DNA of 58,009 nucleotides from Bacillota bacterium. Its GTDB lineage: Bacteria > Bacillota > Bacilli > Paenibacillales > Paenibacillaceae. The position numbers and the translations under genes are program-made. Positions 8,287 to 17,816 of the stretch are shown in pieces. The notes beneath the pieces are model-generated. The model did no database searches and was not told where the DNA came from. It saw nothing but the letters and a program-made list of their open reading frames with translations. The stretch spans positions 1 to 58,009 of the forward strand of contig JAEWPC010000037.1 of assembly GCA_023460795.1 (NCBI GenBank). Direction: 5' to 3'. Position 1 is the first letter of the stretch. Each line of letters begins with the position of its first letter.

Positions 8287-9804
8287 TCACGCCTCTATCT
8301 TGACCAACGGCTCCTTCGCAGGTCCTTCGATCACTTCGCCGGTGTAGGAATACCTTGAACCGTGGCATGGACAATCCCATGTGCGATCCCCATCGTTCCA
8401 ATGCGTCTCGCAGCCCATGTGCGTGCACGTCGTATCGACGACGTGAAGGACGCCGTTCGGATCCCGATAAGCGCCTGCCCTTCGGCCTCCTACGCTCACG
8501 ACCGCTCCTTCGTTCTCCGCCACGTCGTCCACGCTGCGGTGCGTCGTCTCCAGTTTACCGGAGATCAGCTCCTTGGCGACGTTCGCATTCTGGGAGATAA
8601 GCGTCTTGAGATCTGGATCGGCGCGGAACCGTGCCGGGTTGAACAGCTGCAAATATCGGTCCTCGTTGCCGAGCACGATATTCGTCAGCATATGCGCTGC
8701 CGCGGTGCTGTTCGTCATTCCCCACTTGCGATATCCGGTCGCGACCAGAATATTGGAGTTATTAGCGGTGATGCGCCCAACGTAAGGCACCTTATCCGTC
8801 GTGACCAAATCCTGCGTCGACCAGCGATAAGCGATCTCCTTCACGTCGAACGTCGTGACCGCGAACGTCTGCAGCGCCTCGTAATGCTTGATCGTGCACG
8901 GGCTCTGGCCGGCTTTGTGTCCTTCTCCGCCGATCAGGATCAGCGGCTCGTCGCCGCCTTCCGCTAGCCGAATCGAACGCGAAGGCTTATCGATGCTTAA
9001 ATACATGCCGCCCTTGTATGGCTGTTTGAGCTTAACCGCGAGAACATAGGAACGCTCGGCATGCAATCTCGCGAAGTATATGCCTTTCCAATCCAGGAAA
9101 GGAAAGTGGGATGCCGAAATGACATGCTTGCATGTCAGGCGCTGGCCTTTCTCCGTCACCACTACAGGCGATTCCCCCTCCTCTACCTTCATGACGGTCG
9201 TATGCTCGAAAACTTGCGACCCGGTTCGTACGATGCGATCGGTTAATGCCGTTAAGTAAGGGATCGGGTGAAACCGAGCCTGCTCCTTCATGGCTAACGC
9301 GGACGCGATACTTAACGGCAGATCGATCGTATCCCTCAGTTCGCCTGGGATACCGAGCTTCTGATAAGCCCTTAGCTCCTTCTCGAGCTTATCGGCGGAT
9401 TCGAACGTCTGCGCGTAGAGAATGGCATCCTCGACGGCAAAGTCGCAGGCGATGTTCTCGGTCTCCACCGTACGCTTCATGAATTGCAAAGCGTCGCGGT
9501 TGGCCTCGTAATACAAACGCGCTTGGTCCTCGCCGAAATGGCCGATCAATTCGTCGTAGATGATGTCGTGCTGGGCGGTAATCTTGGCCGTCGTATGGCC
9601 GGTCGTGCCGTGAAGAATGCGACCCGCTTCTAGAATCGCGACTTTGACGCCTTGCTTGGAAAGCAAATATCCCGCGGTAATGCCTGTTATGCCTGCCCCG
9701 ACGATAACGACGTCCGCGGATAGATCATCTTGCAGGGTCGGGAACGTGGGAATGTCGACGGAATTCGTCCAATACGACTCGGGAAATTGCGGAAGCTGTG
9801 CCAT
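8287..9804 (-). CDS. yhfW: FAD-dependent oxidoreductase with C-terminal Rieske domain (YhfW-like)
   Basis: 505 residues. The N-terminal about 400 residues are a DadA/glycine-oxidase-type FAD domain with dinucleotide motif VVIVGAGITGITAGY near residue 30. The C-terminal about 100 residues are a Rieske [2Fe-2S] domain with CTHMGC and CPCHGS (C-x-H and C-x2-H ligands). Length and domain order match Bacillus YhfW. The substrate is unknown; electrons would pass from a reduced amine or similar substrate through FAD to the cluster. It lies 31 bp downstream of the MMPL gene on the same strand and may be read with the polyketide operon. Confidence 0.87.
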   Translation of the reverse strand: MAQLPQFPESYWTNSVDIPTFPTLQDDLSADVVIVGAGITGITAGYLLSKQGVKVAILEAGRILHGTTGHTTAKITAQHDIIYDELIGHFGEDQARLYYEANRDALQFMKRTVETENIACDFAVEDAILYAQTFESADKLEKELRAYQKLGIPGELRDTIDLPLSIASALAMKEQARFHPIPYLTALTDRIVRTGSQVFEHTTVMKVEEGESPVVVTEKGQRLTCKHVISASHFPFLDWKGIYFARLHAERSYVLAVKLKQPYKGGMYLSIDKPSRSIRLAEGGDEPLILIGGEGHKAGQSPCTIKHYEALQTFAVTTFDVKEIAYRWSTQDLVTTDKVPYVGRITANNSNILVATGYRKWGMTNSTAAAHMLTNIVLGNEDRYLQLFNPARFRADPDLKTLISQNANVAKELISGKLETTHRSVDDVAENEGAVVSVGGRRAGAYRDPNGVLHVVDTTCTHMGCETHWNDGDRTWDCPCHGSRYSYTGEVIEGPAKEPLVKIEA

Positions 9805-9835
9805 GGATGAGGCTCCTTTGCTGCATGATTATGGT

Positions 9836-11872
9836 TTAGCTTCTCACAAAAGGAAACCTCCAATTCCAATCGCCTAACAGTTTCATCATTGAGGGTACGA
9901 GCACCAACCGAATGACGGTCGCATCGATGAACAACGCAGCCGCGATGCCGATGCCGAGCTGCTTCACTCCGGAGACGCCCGCGAGCGCGAAAGGCGCCGT
10001 TACGGCGATCATGATCGCTGCCGCGGAAGTAATGACGCCAGCCGATGCAGCCATGCCTTCGCGAACAGATGCCTCGTTGTCATGGGTCCGGTTATAGCTT
10101 TCGAACATTCTCGAATAAAGGAAAATGCCGTAATCCATGCTGATCCCGAACGTTAATCCGAATATGAATACAGGGATCATGATGGCGATGTCCGAGGTTT
10201 CGATCCCCCATAGGCCTTGCCGGAAAACCCATGCGACGACGCCTAAGGAAGCACCAATGCTCAAGAAGTTCATGGCAATGGCCTTCGCGGGAAGCAGCAA
10301 TGAACGGAAAGCCCACGCCAGCGCGATATAGTTGGAGGCTATCAAGAAAATTAAAGCGTACTTCATCCGTCCGAATATTTCGTCGTGGATCTCTTGCCGA
10401 TATTTCGTTTCGCCTCCGACGATTACGTCCAGCTCCTCGAATGCACGCGTACGGTCATGTATCCACTCTCTTGCCACGTCTGAAGAGGCTTCGCCGCGAA
10501 TGAGAACGGTAAGCAGCTGCCGGTCACGATCGGCGTGCAGCGTCTCGGGTACGATCCGAACTACGCTCGGATCCGAAGCCAATACAACCCGTACTCGCTC
10601 TAGATTCTGCTTGCTTCCGATCAGTTGCAGCTCCGAAACACCAGACGGCAGGAAACGCTCCTCGACGATAGTCGCGGCCTCTCGCGATTCCGTCGATTCC
10701 GGCAGCGATTCGGGGCCGGGAACGATCAACCGCATGTCGCGAATAGGCAGCAGACAGACGAGGAGGATAACCGCGGACAGCACGACAGATACGACGGGTC
10801 TTCGCATGGCCGCTCCTACGACAATCCCGAGCAACCGGCGAGCAGTCTTCCGGAGCCTCGTTCCTCCGACCCCCGATCCGCCGATGCGATGTCTCATCGC
10901 ATAGAGCAACGCCGGTACGAAAGTCAGATTGATTAGCGCCGCAATCGCAACGACGATCATCGCGGTTAACGCGACGCTGTTGAATATCGGCATGCGTATG
11001 AACAAAGTGCCCAGTAAGGCGAGGATTACGCATGCGACGGACACCGTAATGGCTCTGCCGGAATAGGCAGTGGATCGGATGATCGCCTCCGGCGCCGAAT
11101 ACGTTGCACTCTCTTCCCTGTAGCGGCTGACCATCAGCAAAGCAAAGTCGATGCAGACGGCCATGCCGGCCATCGGTATGACGTTATAGACGAAGACGGA
11201 TAATTCGGCGAGTTCCAGAGCTCCAATCACGTAAGTCAAACCCATGGCAATGACCACCGACAAGACGCCCGCGAGAATGGGAATCACGGCGGGCCACAGC
11301 CCGCCGAAAGTAAGGAGTAGAACGAAGAACGCTACGGGGATGCCTAACGTCTCGGCCGACTTCAGATCGCTTCGGCTTGATCGATTCACATCGTCCTGCA
11401 CGACCGGTTTGCCGGTTAGCCGGATGCCGAAGCGTGGGTCGTCCTTGATCCCGTCGCGAAGGTGAGCGATCGCCTTCGTGACAGTTCCGGACGAGCCGTA
11501 CGCCGATACGATGGCGTATGCGTAACGGTCGTCCTGCAGCTCCCTGTGCTCTAGAGGAGAAGCAATGACGTCGACGCCGCTGACCCCTTCGATTTCTGCT
11601 AGTGACCATGCGACGTACGATCGGAATTCCCGAGCTGCGCTCCCTTGTTCATTCTCGAATAGAACGATGATCGGATCGTCCGGAGTGCCCCATTCGCTAC
11701 GGAGCAGCTCCTGCGCTTGCGCGTACGTGCCGTTCGTCCTCAACCCGTGGTCGCCGAGGACATCGGGAAGATTGACGGCGAACACGGCGGACAAGCCTGC
11801 GATGATCAGCCAGCAGGCGATGATTCCCTTATAACGCCGTATAGTGAATTCGGCAAGCTTACGATAGCCCAT
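9836..11872 (-). CDS. MMPL/RND-family exporter of the polyketide operon
   Basis: 678 residues from the ATG at 11872, which overlaps the end of the ketosynthase gene by 14 bp; the longer frame to 12025 only overlaps that gene further. One N-terminal helix is followed by an external domain and a five-helix bundle. A second external domain and second bundle follow, which is the internal duplication of MMPL proteins. These export lipids and polyketide-lipids using the proton gradient. Position as the last biosynthetic-operon gene suggests it exports the product of the type III PKS pathway. The substrate itself is inferred. Confidence 0.87.
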   Translation of the reverse strand: MGYRKLAEFTIRRYKGIIACWLIIAGLSAVFAVNLPDVLGDHGLRTNGTYAQAQELLRSEWGTPDDPIIVLFENEQGSAAREFRSYVAWSLAEIEGVSGVDVIASPLEHRELQDDRYAYAIVSAYGSSGTVTKAIAHLRDGIKDDPRFGIRLTGKPVVQDDVNRSSRSDLKSAETLGIPVAFFVLLLTFGGLWPAVIPILAGVLSVVIAMGLTYVIGALELAELSVFVYNVIPMAGMAVCIDFALLMVSRYREESATYSAPEAIIRSTAYSGRAITVSVACVILALLGTLFIRMPIFNSVALTAMIVVAIAALINLTFVPALLYAMRHRIGGSGVGGTRLRKTARRLLGIVVGAAMRRPVVSVVLSAVILLVCLLPIRDMRLIVPGPESLPESTESREAATIVEERFLPSGVSELQLIGSKQNLERVRVVLASDPSVVRIVPETLHADRDRQLLTVLIRGEASSDVAREWIHDRTRAFEELDVIVGGETKYRQEIHDEIFGRMKYALIFLIASNYIALAWAFRSLLLPAKAIAMNFLSIGASLGVVAWVFRQGLWGIETSDIAIMIPVFIFGLTFGISMDYGIFLYSRMFESYNRTHDNEASVREGMAASAGVITSAAAIMIAVTAPFALAGVSGVKQLGIGIAAALFIDATVIRLVLVPSMMKLLGDWNWRFPFVRS

Positions 11873-13121
11873 CGCTTGCGTCCCCGCGTTCCGGCACGCG
11901 CCCGAACACCAACACGGCATTATGGCCGCCGAACGCGAACGTGTTGGACATCGCCGTCTCGACCCTTCTTCTTTGGGCTTCATTCGGCGTATAGTCCAAG
12001 TCCATGTCCTCGTCGCGCTCGCCATAATGGATCGTTGGCGGTATGATCTGGTCTCGCAAGGCGAGTACGGACCAGATCGCTTCCACGGCTCCCGACGCCC
12101 CTAGCAGATGGCCAGTCATCGATTTCGTCGAACTGATGCTCACCTCGTAGGCGTAGTCTCCGAATACGCTTCTGATCGCTCTCGTTTCGGTCAGATCTCC
12201 CGCGATCGTACCCGTTCCATGCGCGTTAATATAGTCAATCTGCTTAGGCGATAGGCCGGCATCCTTCAGCGCGAGATGAATCGCCCTCGACCAGTCGCTG
12301 CCGTCCGGGCGGGGAGCGGCGACATGATGCGCTTCCCCGCAAGCGCCGTAGCCGAGCAACTCGGCATACGGCCTCGCTCCGCGCGCTCGAGCATGACGCC
12401 AAGACTCGAGAACGAGCATGCCTGCACCTTCGCCCATGACCATGCCGTCCCTCCGCCGATCGAAGGGGCGAAGTCCCGATTCAGGCTCGCTCTGTAGGGA
12501 TAGAGCCCTCATCGCGGCGAACGAAGCGATGCCGATATCGCATAGCGGCGCCTCCGTTCCGCCCGCGATCATCACGTCCGCATCGCCCCGTTGTATCGCT
12601 CTGAAAGCGTCGCCGATCGCGTTCGTTCCTGAAGCGCACGCGGTGACGGCGCATTCCGTCGGTCCCCTTGCGCCATGCCGTATAGCCACTTGACTGGCTG
12701 CCATATTAGGCAGAAACATCGTGAGCGCGAAAGGAGAAATCCGACCGTAACCCCGTTCGAGCACGTCTTTCATGCCGTTCTCGAACGTCGAAATGCCGCC
12801 AACGCCGCTCCCGATCCAGACGCCGGTCCGGAAAGGGTCGGCATTGCCGCCGATCGCAAGCCCGCTATCCCGAATCGCTTCGTCGGTCGCGGCTATCGCG
12901 AAATGAACGAAGCGATCCATCCTTCTGGCTTCTTTCAGGTCAATGTAGGCGGCCGGTTCGAAGTCTGGAATCGTTGCGGCCAGCTTCGCCGGCAGCTTGT
13001 TGCTATCGGGAAGCTTGCGAATGCCGCAAACTCCGTTCAGCGCGTTGCGCCACGCGACTCCCTTGCCTATTCCGATCGGAGTGACGCAGCCCATTCCCGT
13101 CACGACAACTCTCTCGGTCAT
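11859..13121 (-). CDS. Beta-ketoacyl-ACP synthase II-like ketosynthase
   Basis: 420 residues, start ATG after AAAGGAGGG. The catalytic triad is complete: Cys162 in TACASGT, His301 in NAHGTGT and His338 in STKSMTGHLLGASGA. It is a full-length FabF-type condensing enzyme. The operon context (type III PKS, methyltransferase, FAD oxidoreductase, exporter) suggests it makes or extends the acyl starter for the polyketide synthase rather than serving bulk fatty acid synthesis. No acyl carrier protein gene is present in the operon, so it must share the cell's ACP. The starter role is inference. Confidence 0.9.
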   Translation of the reverse strand: MTERVVVTGMGCVTPIGIGKGVAWRNALNGVCGIRKLPDSNKLPAKLAATIPDFEPAAYIDLKEARRMDRFVHFAIAATDEAIRDSGLAIGGNADPFRTGVWIGSGVGGISTFENGMKDVLERGYGRISPFALTMFLPNMAASQVAIRHGARGPTECAVTACASGTNAIGDAFRAIQRGDADVMIAGGTEAPLCDIGIASFAAMRALSLQSEPESGLRPFDRRRDGMVMGEGAGMLVLESWRHARARGARPYAELLGYGACGEAHHVAAPRPDGSDWSRAIHLALKDAGLSPKQIDYINAHGTGTIAGDLTETRAIRSVFGDYAYEVSISSTKSMTGHLLGASGAVEAIWSVLALRDQIIPPTIHYGERDEDMDLDYTPNEAQRRRVETAMSNTFAFGGHNAVLVFGRVPERGDASDGLS

Positions 13122-13136
13122 CGTTGCCCTCCTTTA

Positions 13137-14273
13137 TCACTGGCTAAGTCTTGTCGCACGTACGAGCGCTTGCGCCGCCTTAGGCCATACGGCGCCTAAT
13201 CTAAGCAATACCCCGCACAGGACGGACTGGGTCAGCGCCCGTTCCAACACGCTGCCCCAGCGTAATGCGCCGCTAAATTGCCGTTCGATCTGCCAAGTGT
13301 ATTGGCGTCTCCACTCGCTTTCCGTGCACGTTCCGGTTAAATAAGCTTCCGTTAGCGGCGCGCATAACTCGGAAGAGCGAAGCGCCATCGACATGCCGTC
13401 GCCGCAGAAAGGCGGAATGACCGCGAGCGCGTCTCCGACGCAAGGGATATCGTTCCACGCGGGCGGCGTTCGGCGAACGAGCACGGGCGAAGGCGCCGAA
13501 CGGGTCTCCTTCAGCGGCAACGCACCTGCCAATCTCTCTCGCAAAGCGGGGACATTCTCGCATGCTCCCTCCAATATCCGTTCCAACGCCGAAGAAGCCC
13601 CGAGCGAGGAGAACGCGGAGCTGGAGACAAGCGCGGCGACGTTAAGCCGATTGCCTTCGACCGGAGATATCCCGACATAACCGCCGCGAAAAAAATAAAG
13701 ATCGACGATCGGCGTACGATCCGAACTGGCATAATGGGATTTGATTCCGACGTACGTCCGGCCGCCAACGTTCGCGGACGTTCGATGCGAGGAGAACGTC
13801 CTTCGACCTCCGGCGCCGATCGCGACGCGAGCGAACAGATCCAGCGGATCGCCTTCGCGCGCGCCTGCGATGTAATAACCCTGGTCAACCGGCGTGACTT
13901 GGGTTACCGCGCAGGATGTGAGTAGGTTAGCCCCCGCCTTGGCTGCGGCGTCCTGCAACGTCGCGTCCAAGGCATAGCGGCTGATTCCCCAGGCTTGTCC
14001 GGGCAACGGGATCGTAAGGCGGCCGCCGCGTTCCGAGTGAATGCGCACCCTGTCGATCTCGGCAGGATTCAAGGCGCGGACAGTCTCCTCCAGTCCGAGC
14101 CGACGCAGCGTGGAACGGGCTTCCGGCGATAGAAATTCCCCGCAGGCTTTATGCCTAGGGTACTTGTGCTTGTCCAGCAGGACGACTTTCCAACCATCCT
14201 TGGCAAGCTTATAAGCTATGCTGCTTCCCGCGATTCCCGCACCTACCACGGCGACATCAGTTCTGCTGCGCAT
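13137..14273 (-). CDS. FAD-dependent oxidoreductase/monooxygenase (geranylgeranyl-reductase-like)
   Basis: 378 residues. I prefer the ATG at 14273, seven bases after GGGGGG; TTG at 14288 is possible. The N-terminal FAD motif VAVVGAGIAGSSIAYKLAKDG is followed by KACGEFLSPEA, and later GDALAVIPPFCGDGMSMAL, which is the second FAD-binding motif of the group with aromatic hydroxylases and geranylgeranyl reductases. It lies between the methyltransferase and ketosynthase with small gaps. By analogy with the srs operon of Streptomyces (type III PKS, methyltransferase, flavin hydroxylase) it may oxidise the phenolic product to a quinone. Confidence 0.85.
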   Translation of the reverse strand: MRSRTDVAVVGAGIAGSSIAYKLAKDGWKVVLLDKHKYPRHKACGEFLSPEARSTLRRLGLEETVRALNPAEIDRVRIHSERGGRLTIPLPGQAWGISRYALDATLQDAAAKAGANLLTSCAVTQVTPVDQGYYIAGAREGDPLDLFARVAIGAGGRRTFSSHRTSANVGGRTYVGIKSHYASSDRTPIVDLYFFRGGYVGISPVEGNRLNVAALVSSSAFSSLGASSALERILEGACENVPALRERLAGALPLKETRSAPSPVLVRRTPPAWNDIPCVGDALAVIPPFCGDGMSMALRSSELCAPLTEAYLTGTCTESEWRRQYTWQIERQFSGALRWGSVLERALTQSVLCGVLLRLGAVWPKAAQALVRATRLSQ

Positions 14274-14292
14274 GCGCACGCCCCCCAAGCTC

Positions 14293-15000
14293 TCATGGCT
14301 TCGGAATAATGACGGAATAGCGGAATAACGGCCGCCAGCTGACCGTCATATTCGGAATGCTCAGCTTCTTAGCCGCATCATGGAAATCGCTTCTCCGGAA
14401 GCCTTTGGCTACGGACAACGGGCCGTCATGCCGGATATAACGATTGGCCGAGACGAGTCGGGTGACGAGCCACACCGCGCTCCAAGCGATCCAATGGCGA
14501 TGAATGTCGTTAATGACGATGCCGGTACTCGACACGTCCAACATCCGTCCGATAACCCTCGGCAGCCGCTCCGAGTCGAAGTGATGCGCGAACTGCGAAG
14601 CGGTAACAACATCCGCGCAACGCGATGGCAGATCGAACAGATCGCTTCGCTCGAACGTCACTCTCGGTTCGCCTCGGAACAATCGCTTGGATTCCGCGAG
14701 CGCCTCCTCCGTGACATCGGTCAAAATCACGTTCATCTGCACGCCCATCTTGCGCGCCCAATGCAGAAGGCGCAGGTTGATATCTCCCGACCCCGCGCCT
14801 ACGTCCAGCACCGTCAACCGACGCGGACGCCCGAGACTCTCCCACAGCTTGCTAACGCCATAAAGCGCGGGACCGGGAGCTCCGAAGATCCGATTCAGCC
14901 TGCGCAAATGAACGAGCGCTTCCGTCAACTCCGCTCCGCCCTTCGTGAAATCGTCCATAAGCTCCGGTAACGGCGAACGTTCCGCAAGAAAGCTTCTCAT
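14293..15000 (-). CDS. Class I SAM-dependent methyltransferase
   Basis: 235 residues. SAM motif I is visible as LTVLDVGAGSGDINLRLL near residue 63, followed by an acidic motif II (ILTDVTEEAL) and a motif of the post-I type (DVVTASQFAHHF). It overlaps the end of the type III PKS gene by 4 bp (ATGA), so it is translationally coupled. The likely job is C- or O-methylation of the polyketide. The regiochemistry cannot be told. Confidence 0.87.
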   Translation of the reverse strand: MRSFLAERSPLPELMDDFTKGGAELTEALVHLRRLNRIFGAPGPALYGVSKLWESLGRPRRLTVLDVGAGSGDINLRLLHWARKMGVQMNVILTDVTEEALAESKRLFRGEPRVTFERSDLFDLPSRCADVVTASQFAHHFDSERLPRVIGRMLDVSSTGIVINDIHRHWIAWSAVWLVTRLVSANRYIRHDGPLSVAKGFRRSDFHDAAKKLSIPNMTVSWRPLFRYSVIIPKP

Positions 15001-16088
15001 GGCCGATAAGAGAATTGCAGCAGCTCGGCAACGACGCCCGGTCCGAAAGCAAGCGCGATCCCTTCAGTCCTGTCGCCACCCGGTTGAGCTTGCCGTCTTA
15101 GAGCATCCATGACGAACAGGATCGTGGCGGAAGACATATTCCCGAATTCCCGCAGAACGCTGCGGCTGGCCTCCGTTTGCTTCTCGGCCAACCGGAACGT
15201 CTTGGCTACCGCGTCTATAATGGCTTGACCTCCCGGATGAATCGCCCACAGCTTTGGCCAAGGAGTCTTGCTCCAGAACGCCTCGACAACCGGTGGAACC
15301 GCATCCGCGATGATCCGTGGAATCAGCGGCGAAAGCTCTAGACGGAAACCGTAGTTTCCGACCGTCCATTTCATCGCGCCTTGCGTCGCGGGAAGCGTGA
15401 CGGACCGTGTATCTCCTAACGCGAATTGACCGCTATCCGGCCCTTCTGAATAGCCGATCACGCACGCCGACGCTCCGTCGCCGAAGAAAGCCGCCGTGAA
15501 CAAGTGCTCTTTGTCGAACGACGGTTGAATGTGAATGGTGCACAACTCGACGGCAACGACGAGCGCTTTGGCCGTCGGATCGGCTCTTACGATACGCGCG
15601 GCTTCGCGAATCGCCGTTAATCCCGCCGCGCACCCCAAGAACGTAAGCGGTACCCGAGTGATGTCCTGCGGGAGGTCGAGCTCCCGCGCGAGCACCGTAT
15701 CCAAGCCCGGAAGGAACATCCCCGTACAGCTTGCCACGATCAGGTGCGTGATTTCGTTACGCGCTACCCTGCTATCGTCGAGTGCTCTAGCCGAGGCGCG
15801 CAAGGCAAGAGGTACGGATTGAAGCTCATAGGTGCGCATCCGATCTTCCGTGGCGGGTATCGCAACCTCGGGCGATACGGGCAAGTAACGGCATCTCTCG
15901 GCGGGCTCCGATAAATTCGGCTCGCAAGTGTAGCGCGTATCGACGCCGCAATGCCTGAATATACGAGTCGCCCACTTAGAGCGTTCGGGATCGCCCTTCA
16001 GCGCTTCCTCCAACCGCCCTACCGTGTCCCGTTGATCCAGTCGAGAAGCCGGAACGGCCGTACCGATGCCCATCATAGTCAATTGCAC
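14997..16088 (-). CDS. Type III polyketide synthase
   Basis: 363 residues, start GTG with GAGGAGG nine bases upstream. The catalytic triad of the chalcone/stilbene synthase fold is present: Cys153 in LGCAAGL, His284 in AIHPGG and Asn317 in EFGNMSS. Bacterial enzymes of this type condense an acyl-CoA starter with malonyl-CoA to give alkylpyrones or alkylresorcinols. It is first in a five-gene operon with methyltransferase, FAD oxidoreductase, ketosynthase and MMPL exporter. This fits a membrane-active phenolic or quinone lipid; chain length is unknown. Confidence 0.92.
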   Translation of the reverse strand: MQLTMMGIGTAVPASRLDQRDTVGRLEEALKGDPERSKWATRIFRHCGVDTRYTCEPNLSEPAERCRYLPVSPEVAIPATEDRMRTYELQSVPLALRASARALDDSRVARNEITHLIVASCTGMFLPGLDTVLARELDLPQDITRVPLTFLGCAAGLTAIREAARIVRADPTAKALVVAVELCTIHIQPSFDKEHLFTAAFFGDGASACVIGYSEGPDSGQFALGDTRSVTLPATQGAMKWTVGNYGFRLELSPLIPRIIADAVPPVVEAFWSKTPWPKLWAIHPGGQAIIDAVAKTFRLAEKQTEASRSVLREFGNMSSATILFVMDALRRQAQPGGDRTEGIALAFGPGVVAELLQFSYRP

Positions 16089-16276
16089 GGCGAAGGTCCT
16101 CCTCTCACGGACAAGAAGTGATCCTTACACTCTATGTTTCAAGCACGCAGGACATTCCGCTGTTTCTCGATGGTGAAATTTTAACGAAATATAACTATTT
16201 ATATCTAGACATAACCAAACATCATTAAAGTTTGATAGAATGAGCATAAATTATCTATATATTGGAGGAGTTTACG

Positions 16277-17050
16277 TTGAGAAAACTGCTGTTGTCCGCG
16301 CTCGTCCTTGCTTTCGCCGTATCCGTAACCGTTACGTCCTCGCGGCCAGCCGCTGCCGCCAAGAAGACGGAGTTGATCGTATCGGCCGCCGCAAGTCTCA
16401 AAGACAGCTTGGACGAGGTCGGGAACAATTACGAGAAGGACCACCCGGATATCGATCTAACGTTCAACTACGGTTCGTCCGGCACTCTGCAGAAGCAGAT
16501 CGAGCAAGGCGCGCCGGCGGATTTATTCCTATCGGCCGGTTCCAAACAGATGGACGCCTAGGTTAAAGCGAAGTTGATCTCGGAACATGCGGACCTGCTT
16601 CGCAATGAGCTTGTCATGGTCATTCCGAGCGATTCCGAACGTAAATTCAATACGGTCAAGCAATTGACCGATAAAGGGATAGACAACATCGCGATCGGAC
16701 AACCCGAGTCCGTGCCCGCAGGTCAATACGCCAAAGAGACGCTCGTGGCGCGCAACGTATGGAATGCCTTGGAAGGCAAGTTGGTATATGCTAAAGACGT
16801 GCGCCAAGTGTTGACCTACGTGGAGACCGGCAACGTCGACGCCGGCTTCGTCTACAAGACCGATGCGCTAACCTCTGACAAGGTCAAGATCGCGCTGAAA
16901 ATTTGGCCGGAGGTTCATTCTCCGATCGTCTATCCTGTCGGCATCGTCAAGGAAACGAAGCACGGCAAGGAAGCGAAGGCGTTCTACGAGTATCTGAATT
17001 CCAAAGCCGCCGGCGATATATTCGCACATTACGGCTTTACCCTATCCTAA
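16277..17050 (+). pseudogene. modA: modA, molybdate-binding protein, interrupted by an amber codon
   Basis: Start TTG at 16277, eight bases after GGAGG. A Sec signal peptide (about 25 residues ending AAAA-KKTE) precedes the ModA fold: LIVSAAASLKDSLDEV at the N-terminus, then the TFNYGSSGTLQKQIEQGAPADLFLSAG ligand region split across loops. Codon 95 (16559-16561) is TAG. The same frame continues without any shift to 17050 and matches the rest of ModA, ending IFAHYGFTLS. A single base change, for example TTG (Leu) to TAG, explains it. It is either a recent pseudogene or a sequencing error. Without readthrough only the first lobe would be made. modB follows in the same operon. Confidence 0.88.
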
Positions 17051-17064
17051 GGAATGAGCCCAAC

Positions 17065-17739
17065 ATGATGGCAATCGATTGGTCCGACTTCTTCGAACCC
17101 GTAGTTCTATCCGCGCAAATCTCGATCATCGCGAGCGTGCTCGTGTTCGTTCTCGCCACGCTGCTCGCATGGCGAATGGCCAGGAGACGCTTCATCGGCA
17201 AGAACGCGATCGACACGCTGCTTCTTCTGCCTCTCGTGCTGCCTCCGACGGTTATCGGCTTCATCTTGCTTGTACTGCTCGGCAGAAGAAGCTGGATCGG
17301 GCAAGCCTACGAATGGCTGTCCGGAGGTCCGCTCGTGTTCACGTGGATTTCGGCGATTATCGCGGCGACAGTCGTCGCCTTTCCGCTTGCGTACCGGACT
17401 TTCAGAGCCGGCTTCGAGAGCATCGACGCCGAACTGGAAGATTCGGCGCGGGCGCTAGGCGCAACCGAGTGGCAGGTATTGCGGTACATCTCGATTCCGC
17501 TGGCTTCACGATCGCTCACTTCGGGATATCTATTAGGCTTCTGCCGGGGGCTTGGAGAATTCGGGGCAACCATCATGGTGGCGGGCAACATTCCGGGGAG
17601 AACGCAGACGATTCCTACGGCCATCTATGTAGCGACCGACGGCGGGAGCATGCGGATGGCTTGGGCTTGGGTAATCGCTATGATCGGACTCTCTTTCCTG
17701 ATGTTATGGTTATCGAACCATCTTACGAAAAACGAATAA
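17065..17739 (+). CDS. modB: Molybdate ABC transporter permease
   Basis: About 224 residues from ATG 17065 (a second ATG at 17068 is also possible), after AAGGA. It has five or six transmembrane helices and the EAA-type loop LEDSARALGATEWQVLRYISIP that contacts the ATPase. It is typical in length for ModB. It lies 14 bp after modA. No modC ATPase gene follows: a terminator comes directly after, so the ATPase must be encoded elsewhere or the system is degenerate, consistent with the broken modA. Confidence 0.9.
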   Translation: MMAIDWSDFFEPVVLSAQISIIASVLVFVLATLLAWRMARRRFIGKNAIDTLLLLPLVLPPTVIGFILLVLLGRRSWIGQAYEWLSGGPLVFTWISAIIAATVVAFPLAYRTFRAGFESIDAELEDSARALGATEWQVLRYISIPLASRSLTSGYLLGFCRGLGEFGATIMVAGNIPGRTQTIPTAIYVATDGGSMRMAWAWVIAMIGLSFLMLWLSNHLTKNE

Positions 17740-17745
17740 AACATC

Positions 17746-17790
17746 AATCGCCCTCTCGCCTATTTCGAATAGGCGAAGGGCGATTATTCG
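17746..17790. terminator. Terminator after modB
   Basis: AATCGCCCTCTCGCCTATT pairs with AATAGGCGAAGGGCGATT around a 3-base loop, followed by ATTCGTT. The stem is long and close to perfect, and lies between converging genes. Confidence 0.8.
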
Positions 17791-17816
17791 TTCACGGGCG
17801 AAAGCCCATAGGAGAC

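Noticed and set aside
11873..12025. 51-residue N-terminal extension of the MMPL protein
   Set aside because: It lies inside the ketosynthase gene, has unusual composition, and the first helix begins right after the ATG at 11872.
16559..16561. TAG in modA read as pyrrolysine or programmed readthrough
   Set aside because: No known reason for Pyl in ModA and no supporting signal; a plain nonsense change or sequencing error is simpler.
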